5,255 nucleotides of DNA from an uncultured Ignavibacteria bacterium (GTDB lineage Bacteria > Bacteroidota > Ignavibacteria > Kapaibacteriales > UBA2268), in NCBI GenBank assembly GCA_903911805.1, contig CAIWET010000519.1, forward strand, positions 1 through 5,255, written 5' to 3'. This document shows positions 1 to 5,255 of the stretch, one piece after another. Position 1 is the stretch's first letter. Every line of letters begins with the position of its first letter. The notes under the pieces are model-generated. The model was not told the origin of the DNA and did not search any database. It was given only the letters and a program-made list of their open reading frames with translations. Made by a program: the position numbers and the translations under genes.

Positions 1-12
1 AAATAGAAAATT

Positions 13-735
13 ATGGATAAAGTTAATGATATGTGGGGGCTTTTTGGATTGAGATATAGATCTCATCCTTGGCACGGAGTTGAGATTGGCGAGAATGTAC
101 CAAATGTAATTACATCTTACATCGAAGTAGTTCCTACTGACACTGTAAAATATGAAATAGATAAAAAAACAGGTTTTCTTAAAGTTGATCGTCCGCAAAA
201 ATATTCAAATATTTTTCCAGCTTTATATGGATTTGTTCCTCAAACATATTGTGGTGAAAAAGTTGCAGAATATTGCAATATACATACTTATAGAAATGAT
301 ATTGTTGGTGATGGTGATCCATTGGATATTTGCGTTTTAACCGAAAGATACATCACTCACGGAGATATTTTAGTTCAGGCTGTTCCAATTGGTGGATTTA
401 GAATGATTGATGGCGGTGAAGCTGATGATAAAATTATTGCTATTCTAAAAGGTGACGAAGTATATAATCGTTGGATTGACATTAAAGATTGTCCAGAAAC
501 TTTGATTTCAAGATTAAAACATTACTTTTTGACTTATAAAGATATGCCAGGTCAGAATTTCAGCAAATGCCAGATTACTCACACCTATTCGAAAGAAGAA
601 GCTCACGAAGTCATTAGACGTGCTCAAATTGATTATAAAACCAAATTTGGTAATATCGAAAATTCTATGTCTAAAAGTGCTTTGTCAATGATTAATAGAG
701 TAAATCAAACTAGAACTGAATCTGATTCTGAATAG
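13..735 (+). CDS. ppa: Inorganic pyrophosphatase, family I (soluble), long chlamydial-like form
   Basis: Hydrolyses pyrophosphate to two phosphates in the cytoplasm with Mg2+, pulling biosynthetic reactions forward. The family signature DGDPLDI is at residues 101-106 with D100 just before it; metal-binding acidic residues are D100, D102 and D105. By alignment from memory with the E. coli enzyme, other active-site residues are present: E38, K46, E48, R60, Y72, D133, D138, K140, Y175 and K176. The position equivalent to E. coli Tyr51 is F68. At 240 residues it is longer than the usual ~175 of bacterial enzymes. The N-terminal HPWHG motif (18-22) and the KVDRPQK and HYFLTYK stretches recall the chlamydial type. 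Residues from about 212 form a hydrophilic tail ending in TRTESDSE. The ATG at 13 is the first possible start after the in-frame TAG at 4-6; no Shine-Dalgarno is visible. A later ATG at 31 is a less likely alternative. The enzyme looks catalytically intact. The next gene follows after 6 nt. Confidence 0.96.
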   Translation: MDKVNDMWGLFGLRYRSHPWHGVEIGENVPNVITSYIEVVPTDTVKYEIDKKTGFLKVDRPQKYSNIFPALYGFVPQTYCGEKVAEYCNIHTYRNDIVGDGDPLDICVLTERYITHGDILVQAVPIGGFRMIDGGEADDKIIAILKGDEVYNRWIDIKDCPETLISRLKHYFLTYKDMPGQNFSKCQITHTYSKEEAHEVIRRAQIDYKTKFGNIENSMSKSALSMINRVNQTRTESDSE

Positions 736-741
736 TTTTTT

Positions 742-1227
742 ATGAAAAAGTCTTTTTTGTATATAATTGCATTATTCTTGTTTTCTTTTTCTTTGAAGTC
801 CGAAGATAAGAAAATAATAACTGGTGATTTCAATTGGAATCAATGGAAAGTTGAATCTGGCTGGAAGAAGATTGATTCTAGCATCTATTTGCCAAAATTA
901 GATATTATTAATCAAACAAAAAGCATAGTTTTATCTGATAAAATTTTGTTTGAAGTTTTTGCTGGTAGTTGGTGTGGCGATTCCGAGAGTGAATTGCCAA
1001 AAATTATAAAGATTCTTGAAAGTATGGATTATAGAATTGAGACTTTAAAAATATATGGCGTAGACCGTGATAAAGATATGCCAAATCATTTTGCTAAATT
1101 TAAAAATATCGAAAAAGTTCCCACTCTTATTATTAATAAGAATGGGAATGAAATCGGTAGAATTATTGAGTTTCCTGAAAATCCAGAAAAAAATTGGGAA
1201 ATTGAAATATTAAAAATAATTCAATAA
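742..1227 (+). CDS. Secreted thioredoxin-fold protein with a CXXS active site
   Basis: A 161-residue protein that starts with a signal peptide (MKK followed by a hydrophobic stretch at about 4-18; cleavage is likely near residues 19-21), so it should act outside the inner membrane, or be lipid-free and periplasmic since no lipobox cysteine is seen. The thioredoxin fold is indicated by the active-site loop WCGDS at 77-81, preceded by a hydrophobic beta strand (KILFEVFAGS), and by the expected cis-proline at V126-P127 followed by the strand TLIINKNGNEIGR. The active site is C78-G-D-S81: the second cysteine of the classical CXXC is serine, and there is no other cysteine in the protein. It therefore cannot form an internal disulfide and cannot act as an ordinary dithiol oxidoreductase; isomerase, mixed-disulfide or non-redox roles are possible. 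Similar WCGDS proteins of unknown substrate are, from memory, common in Bacteroidota. The 6-nt gap from the pyrophosphatase stop suggests co-transcription. The ATG at 742 is the only start giving a signal peptide; there is no Shine-Dalgarno. Confidence 0.85.
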   Translation: MKKSFLYIIALFLFSFSLKSEDKKIITGDFNWNQWKVESGWKKIDSSIYLPKLDIINQTKSIVLSDKILFEVFAGSWCGDSESELPKIIKILESMDYRIETLKIYGVDRDKDMPNHFAKFKNIEKVPTLIINKNGNEIGRIIEFPENPEKNWEIEILKIIQ

Positions 1228-1241
1228 TTACTTTTTAATAT
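1207..1241. terminator. AT-only inverted repeat across the convergent stop codons, possible bidirectional terminator
   Basis: Bases 1207-1221 pair with 1226-1241 around a 4-base loop (CAAT, 1222-1225). The stem is 15 A-T pairs with a single bulged C at 1231. It covers the last codons of the thioredoxin-like gene, both stop codons (1225-1227 plus strand, 1228-1230 minus strand) and the last codons of the cyclophilin gene. Each strand ends the hairpin with a run of five T (1232-1236 on plus; the complement of 1212-1216 on minus). It is not a classical GC-rich intrinsic terminator, and an AT-only stem is weak and could arise by chance in such AT-rich DNA. Position and symmetry at the only convergent junction make a bidirectional 3'-end function plausible. 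Confidence 0.35.
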
Positions 1242-1863
1242 AAGCTCTTTTGATATAATCTAATTTAGGATATTTACTTTTTATAAATTGCTCAACGTCT
1301 TTTGTAACTCCATCTAACTTCAGGCGTGGCTCATCGCCATATTCCATAAATAATTTATATACAATATCCATCCCTTTTGTCACTTTGCCAAATGCAGGAA
1401 ACCCTAAAGTTTCACCATAACTTACGGTATCTAATCTTGAATTATTTTTAAGATTGATAAATAATTGTGTACCTCTAGTATTTTTTCCAGCTCTTGCAAA
1501 TGAAATTGTTCCAGTATCGTTGCTTAATTTAACTGGCTCATCAAGTATGATATGCTTAGACCAAGCACTATCGAGCAATTCATTTAATGTTCCGAATTGT
1601 ACAACAAAATTTGGCACGCATCTGTAAAATATTACATTGGTGAAATAATCTGATTGAACCAATTGGTAAAGTCTATCAACAGCTAAAGGTGAAAATTTCT
1701 TTTCAATTTGGACTTCAAATTCACCTTTGGTAGTTTCAAAAATAATTTTAAATTCAGCTGGAGCAGTTAGTTTTAGTATATTTTCTGGAATATCTTGATA
1801 TTCTGCATATCCATTAATAATGGATGAGAAAAAAACAATGATAGCTAATAACCATATTGTCAT
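1228..1863 (-). CDS. Secreted cyclophilin-type peptidyl-prolyl cis-trans isomerase
   Basis: Catalyses cis-trans isomerisation of Xaa-Pro bonds to help proteins fold; predicted to be exported. A signal peptide spans residues 1-20 (hydrophobic core 3-17) with probable cleavage after GYA, before E21. The cyclophilin domain runs from about residue 38 to 178, beginning with IIFETTKGEFEVQI. Active-site residues by comparison with human CypA: R81 (Arg55), F86 (Phe60), V87 (Met61), Q89 (Gln63), A123 (Ala101), R124 (Asn102), Q133 and F135 (Gln111, Phe113), L144 (Leu122). The cyclosporin-binding Trp121 is R143, and no clear His126 equivalent is present. The GTISFARAG, RGTQLFIN and AFGKVTKGMD blocks and the C-terminal YPKLDYIKRA fit a recalled bacterial subfamily of secreted or periplasmic isomerases that usually have this same tail. 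The 211-residue length fits that subfamily. The start ATG overlaps the kinase stop codon (ATGA, 1863-1860), so translation is probably coupled. The gene ends directly against the stop of the opposite thioredoxin-like gene. Confidence 0.92.
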   Translation of the reverse strand: MTIWLLAIIVFFSSIINGYAEYQDIPENILKLTAPAEFKIIFETTKGEFEVQIEKKFSPLAVDRLYQLVQSDYFTNVIFYRCVPNFVVQFGTLNELLDSAWSKHIILDEPVKLSNDTGTISFARAGKNTRGTQLFINLKNNSRLDTVSYGETLGFPAFGKVTKGMDIVYKLFMEYGDEPRLKLDGVTKDVEQFIKSKYPKLDYIKRAYIKK

Positions 1864-4800
1864 AAATTTACCTGTTTTAATTTTAAAATATTAGGAATAG
1901 TAAAGTAAATAGTACTGCCATTTTCTCCATCACTTTCTGCCCAAATTTGTCCATTGTGCAAATCCAAAAATTCTTTACACAGTATTAAACCAAGGCCGGT
2001 ACCCGATTCTTTTTTTGTACCTAAAGTCGAAAAGTTGGTATCAATTCTAAAAAGTTTATCAATTGTATTGCTGTTCATACCGCATCCATCATCTTTTACC
2101 GCTATTATGGTATCAAATTCGTTGATTATTGCTGAAACATTAATATTGCCATTTTCATTAGTAAATTTAATAGCATTTGAAATTAAATTTCTAAGAACTG
2201 TAGTGAGTAAATTTACATCAGCAATGATAAAAGTACCTGGTGGAATTTCATTTACTAATGTGATATTTTTGTTTTGAGCAGAAAGTAAAAGCACATTAAT
2301 AGTTAGATTAACAGCAAAACTAATATCAAAATTATCAGGAATATACTTGATTTGTCCTTTTTGAGCTCTGGCCCAATCTAGTAGATTTTCTAAAAGTTGA
2401 TAAATGTTTTCCGATGAAGCTCTAATGATTTCAATTAGTTCTAATCTTTCATCATCAGTATATTCTTGATATGATTCATAGAGCATATTCGCAAGTGCCC
2501 TATAATTTCCCAAAGGATTTTTTAGGTCGTGTGCGATAATAGAAAAGAATTTATCTTTAGTTGCGATAGTATGAGTTAATTGATTACTTGTTTTTTCTAA
2601 CTCTTTTATAAGATGATTTTTTTGTTGGATACCTTCTTTAAGTGCCTCTTCTGCATATTTCCTTTCTGTAATGTCACGTGTGATTAATAAAATTTGAGTT
2701 GGATTGCCAAATTCATCTGGTAATAATGTAACATTAATTTCAATAAAAAACAATGTACCATCTTTTTTAATTGCCATATATTCAGACGAACCATAAGAAA
2801 CACCTTGGAGTATTTCACCATGAATATAATTTGCCATCTCGTGATAATCAGGATGAATTAGGTCAAAAAAACTTTTATTAATTAGTTCATCTTCTGAGTC
2901 GTAATTAAACATTCGTATTGCTTGTTTTGAAGCAGAAATCACTAATCCATCTAAGTTGGTTGTAGTAATACCATCAGGAGAAGTATGAATTATCGAATTT
3001 AATCTGTTAGAGAATCGTTGGCTATCAAATTCTAACATCTTTTTTTGGGAAATATCTCTTATAATTGATATAATTCCATTAGATTCAATCCTTTTATCAG
3101 CCATTAAGTTTGATTTTATTCCAGCATAAAAGTTAGTGCCATCTTTTTTGATTAAAATACAATCAATTGGAGAATTGGACTCAGTACTTAAGACACTATT
3201 AAAGTGTGAAATTACTTTATTAATATCGTTTATGCTTATAAAATCCAATAATGATTTTCCAATTAATTCACTTTGATTTTCATAACCAAGCATTAGGTGA
3301 AATTGCTGAGAAGCTGTAGTAATTATACCATCATATGAAGTTGTGACAATTCCATCTGGTGATGTTTCAATCATAATTTGAAGTCTATTTTCACTTTCTA
3401 TTAAAGCTTGCTGGATTCTTCTGCTCTCAGTTATGTCTTCTTTTATAGAAATAAAATGAGTAATTTTATTGTTCTCATCAATAATTGGTGTAATAATCGC
3501 TGATTCAATGTAATGTGAGCCATCTTTTTTCTTATTTATGAACTCTCCTCTCCATTCGTTACCGTTAATTATAGTATTCCATAGATCAGAATAAAATTCA
3601 ACATTTTGTTTGCCAGATTTCATTATTTTTGGAGATTTTCCAATTAGTTCATACTTTTTATAACCTGTTATCTCACAATACTTATTATTAACATATTCAA
3701 TATTTCCATTATTATCGGTAATAAATATACCAATAGGACTTTCATCAGTTGCTCTAAATAGTTTATTTAATTCCAATTCAGATTGTAATCTTTGAGAAAT
3801 ATCTCTTGAAACTCCTAAAAATTTAAACTTATTGTCTTTTCTGTCAATGAATAATTTACCCACTACTTCAGTCCAAATTGCTGAACCATCTTTACAAGGC
3901 TGTTCAATCATTTCAATATAGTAGTCATTATCGGCTTGGTTATAATTAATCATCTTGCTACGAATGATACTTTTGATTGTGTTAACGCCATCATTTGTAA
4001 AAGAAAGTTCTATTGGTTTATCAATTATTTCTTCTGGAGTAAATCCAGTAAGTGAATAAACTGACGGTGAAATAAAAGTAATTTTAAGATTATCTGGATC
4101 AAGTATCCAAACAACGTCCTGAATATTTTCGGTTAATAAGTTGTTTTCATTTTCACTTTCAGCTAATTTTTGATTTGTAATTTTTTGATTAGCAACTTCT
4201 TTTCTTAATTTAAATAATAACCTTAAAAATATCAGAATAATAATTGAAGATATAATTACAAACAAAGAAATAATAATTATAAATGTCCAATTAACTTCAA
4301 ATTCTTTTTCAAGATAGTCCCTTAAAAATAATCCTTCTGTATTGAAATTTTCACCAATAATTCCAGTCTTTTTATAAACCTCGATTATTTTTTCCCATCT
4401 AATGTAATTATTATATCCTAATTCAATAACGTCACTAAGTATAAATCTCTGAAGCTGGTTGGCTTGAAACTTTAAATGCTCTTTCGAATATTTTTGTGAA
4501 TATTTTAAATATACTAAATCAATCATCTCATCCGTATGAGACATAGCATATTTCCACCCCTTAAAAGTGGCCTTTAGGAACTTATCAATTAGTTCAGGAT
4601 TTGTTTTTACATATTTACTGGTTGAAAAAAGTAAATCTCCATAAAAATCGATTCCAGAACTTAAAGGGGAGATAATATTATAAGGAATTCCTTTCTCTTG
4701 AAACAAAAATGGCTCATTTATACTATAGACAGTAATTGCATCAACTTTACCATCAATTAAATTTTGTATATTATCATTATATCCTTTAATTTTACATTCT

Positions 4801-5255
4801 CTTGGTGAAAACCCCTCTTCTAGCATAAATGATACCATATCAGCAGCAAGAGTGTCCATAACAATTCTTTTTTCGTGAAGTTGATGAACGTTTTCAATGC
4901 CAGAACTCTTTAGAGTTAAAAAAGAGATAGGGGAATGTTGAAAAATTGGAGCAAGAATTACAGGATCTTTCCCAAGATATCTAAGCACTGCAATATCAGG
5001 ATTGTCTACTCCTACATCTGCAAGTCCGTCAAGAACTACGTCATAACTTTTTAGAGGTAAATTGTCTGGACCTTTAATGGTATTGTTTTCGATTAATTCG
5101 ATTTCTAGTCCAACTTCTTTATAATATCCCTGCTCTTTTGCTGCATAAAAACCAGCATAACTGAATTGATGATTCCAACTTAACTGAACTTTTATTTTTT
5201 TTAAATCTGGTGGAATTGATGTTGATTTGTATTGCAAAAAAAATAGAAAAATAAA
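1860..5255 (-). CDS. Membrane sensor histidine kinase: NMT1/THI5-like periplasmic domain, four PAS, HisKA and HATPase (5'-partial)
   Basis: A sensor kinase that should bind a small ligand outside the membrane and autophosphorylate a cytoplasmic histidine. Residues are numbered from the TTG at 5237. About 14-306 is an NMT1/THI5-like substrate-binding domain (VQLSWNHQFSYAGFYAAKE; then GYYKEVGLEIELIE; DGLADVGV; FQHSPISFLTL). A membrane helix lies at about 318-341, then a short charged helix (343-372). PAS domains lie at about 364-484, 491-609, 613-735 and 741-862, each ending in a PAC-type strand such as GVSRDIS, IKEDITE, IIRDISQ or ITRDITE. HisKA has the H-box at 903-908 (HDLKNP; phospho-acceptor H903). 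The ATPase domain (about 1005-1118) has an N-box with N1017 and N1021, a G1 box D1050-G-C-G1053 and a G2 box SGTGLGL (1078-1084), so the core looks active. No receiver or DNA-binding domain is present. The frame stays open to the right edge and upstream codons read FIFLFFLQYKS, the end of a signal peptide; the TTG is therefore an internal Leu and the real start lies outside the window. The ligand and partner regulator are unknown. Confidence 0.93.
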   Translation of the reverse strand, partial: FIFLFFLQYKSTSIPPDLKKIKVQLSWNHQFSYAGFYAAKEQGYYKEVGLEIELIENNTIKGPDNLPLKSYDVVLDGLADVGVDNPDIAVLRYLGKDPVILAPIFQHSPISFLTLKSSGIENVHQLHEKRIVMDTLAADMVSFMLEEGFSPRECKIKGYNDNIQNLIDGKVDAITVYSINEPFLFQEKGIPYNIISPLSSGIDFYGDLLFSTSKYVKTNPELIDKFLKATFKGWKYAMSHTDEMIDLVYLKYSQKYSKEHLKFQANQLQRFILSDVIELGYNNYIRWEKIIEVYKKTGIIGENFNTEGLFLRDYLEKEFEVNWTFIIIISLFVIISSIIILIFLRLLFKLRKEVANQKITNQKLAESENENNLLTENIQDVVWILDPDNLKITFISPSVYSLTGFTPEEIIDKPIELSFTNDGVNTIKSIIRSKMINYNQADNDYYIEMIEQPCKDGSAIWTEVVGKLFIDRKDNKFKFLGVSRDISQRLQSELELNKLFRATDESPIGIFITDNNGNIEYVNNKYCEITGYKKYELIGKSPKIMKSGKQNVEFYSDLWNTIINGNEWRGEFINKKKDGSHYIESAIITPIIDENNKITHFISIKEDITESRRIQQALIESENRLQIMIETSPDGIVTTSYDGIITTASQQFHLMLGYENQSELIGKSLLDFISINDINKVISHFNSVLSTESNSPIDCILIKKDGTNFYAGIKSNLMADKRIESNGIISIIRDISQKKMLEFDSQRFSNRLNSIIHTSPDGITTTNLDGLVISASKQAIRMFNYDSEDELINKSFFDLIHPDYHEMANYIHGEILQGVSYGSSEYMAIKKDGTLFFIEINVTLLPDEFGNPTQILLITRDITERKYAEEALKEGIQQKNHLIKELEKTSNQLTHTIATKDKFFSIIAHDLKNPLGNYRALANMLYESYQEYTDDERLELIEIIRASSENIYQLLENLLDWARAQKGQIKYIPDNFDISFAVNLTINVLLLSAQNKNITLVNEIPPGTFIIADVNLLTTVLRNLISNAIKFTNENGNINVSAIINEFDTIIAVKDDGCGMNSNTIDKLFRIDTNFSTLGTKKESGTGLGLILCKEFLDLHNGQIWAESDGENGSTIYFTIPNILKLKQVNL
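1870..1873 (-). promoter_or_regulatory. Weak Shine-Dalgarno (AGGT) for the cyclophilin gene
   Basis: Read on the minus strand, the last kinase codons contain CAGGTAAATTTATG: an AGGT four bases long lies 6 nt ahead of the cyclophilin ATG. It is the only start in the window with any Shine-Dalgarno-like match, and it supports the ATG at 1863 in the ATGA overlap. The match is short and may be coincidental, because these bases also encode Gln-Val of the kinase. Confidence 0.35.
2652..3401 (-). repeat. Tandem duplicate PAS domains (PAS3 and PAS4) within the kinase
   Basis: PAS3 (about 613-735) and PAS4 (about 741-862) line up with a constant offset of 127 residues at their start. RL at 618 and 745, TSPDGI at 625-630 and 752-757, a TT pair just after it, DG at 636-637 and 763-764, ASQQ versus ASKQ, SELIGKS versus DELINKS, and IKKDGT in both all correspond. 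They are more like each other than like PAS1 or PAS2, which suggests an internal duplication. The two copies have diverged clearly, so it is not recent. No heme, flavin or metal ligand signature could be recognised in either. Confidence 0.6.
4215..4286 (-). other. Transmembrane helix of the kinase
   Basis: Residues about 318-341 are nearly all Ile, Leu, Val, Phe and Ser, flanked by W317 on the outside and by K343, R345 and K346 on the cytoplasmic side, which agrees with the positive-inside rule. It is the only strong membrane segment in the visible protein apart from the truncated signal peptide at the N-terminus, and it separates the sensing domain from the PAS and kinase domains. Confidence 0.9.
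4320..5198 (-). other. NMT1/THI5-like periplasmic binding domain of the kinase
   Basis: This covers residues about 14-306 of the kinase. It resembles the substrate-binding proteins of the THI5/NMT1/SsuA type, a two-lobed fold. Visible blocks are the N-terminal strand KVQLSW with NHQFSYAGFYAAK, the LADVGVDNPD loop, the FQHSPISFLTL strand and the VHQLHEKRIVMD stretch before lobe 2. Characterised relatives bind thiamine pyrimidine precursors or related small molecules, but the ligand pocket cannot be read from sequence alone, so no ligand is assigned. The preceding hydrophobic residues and the membrane helix that follows place it outside the inner membrane. Confidence 0.85.

Noticed and set aside
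1..12. Possible end of an upstream gene (TAG at 4-6)
   Set aside because: Only one to two codons are visible, so an upstream coding region cannot be supported. The TAG is useful only as an in-frame stop that limits the pyrophosphatase start.
736..741. Promoter or Shine-Dalgarno between the pyrophosphatase and thioredoxin-like genes
   Set aside because: The gap is TTTTTT only; there is no purine-rich motif and no room for a promoter. The T run follows no stable stem, so it is not a terminator either.
1954..2277. Plus-strand open reading frame of 107 codons
   Set aside because: It lies entirely antisense to the ATPase domain of the kinase, whose catalytic boxes are intact in the other strand. 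The translated product shows no recognisable domain, and there is no start signal or neighbour to support it.
1860..5255. Kinase as a hybrid kinase or diguanylate cyclase
   Set aside because: The protein ends about 7 residues after the ATPase domain with no receiver, GGDEF or EAL sequence, and the H-, N- and G-boxes define an ordinary histidine kinase core.
1..5255. Mobile element, CRISPR, toxin-antitoxin or defence system
   Set aside because: No transposase, integrase, direct-repeat array, terminal inverted repeats or nuclease motifs were seen; all four genes are recognisable families and their base composition is uniform.

Overview
The window is compact, strongly AT-rich bacterial DNA that is almost entirely protein-coding. 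It holds four genes in two convergent pairs. On the plus strand are a soluble family I inorganic pyrophosphatase and a secreted thioredoxin-fold protein, 6 nt apart. On the minus strand are a large membrane sensor histidine kinase, which enters from the right edge, and a secreted cyclophilin-type peptidyl-prolyl isomerase. These two overlap by 4 nt (ATGA). The two pairs meet tail to tail at 1227/1228 with no intergenic base. An inverted repeat made almost only of A and T lies across the two stop codons.

The organism cannot be named from this sequence. Low GC, little or no Shine-Dalgarno signal ahead of the plus-strand genes, a pyrophosphatase resembling the longer chlamydial type, and a kinase core of the style common in Bacteroidota/Ignavibacteria all point loosely to the Bacteroidota-Chlorobiota (FCB) side of the tree. 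This is an inference from recalled family features, not from a search.

Layout: 1-12 is the end of an upstream spacer; 13-735 pyrophosphatase; 742-1227 thioredoxin-like protein; 1207-1241 AT inverted repeat; 1228-1863 (minus) cyclophilin; 1860-5255 (minus) sensor kinase, cut at its N-terminus by the window edge. No tRNA, rRNA, CRISPR array, insertion sequence or riboswitch was seen, and no gene-free stretch exceeds about 12 bases.

Functionally, the pyrophosphatase is cytoplasmic housekeeping. The thioredoxin-like protein and the cyclophilin are both predicted to act outside the inner membrane, probably on protein folding or redox. The kinase carries a periplasmic NMT1/THI5-like binding domain, one membrane helix, four PAS domains and a complete HisKA/HATPase core. 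No response regulator is present in the window, so its output is unknown. The kinase-cyclophilin overlap implies co-translation, but no known pathway links the two. I do not see convincing evidence of a new defence, mobile or otherwise undescribed system here. The most notable items are the sensor architecture and the gene coupling.
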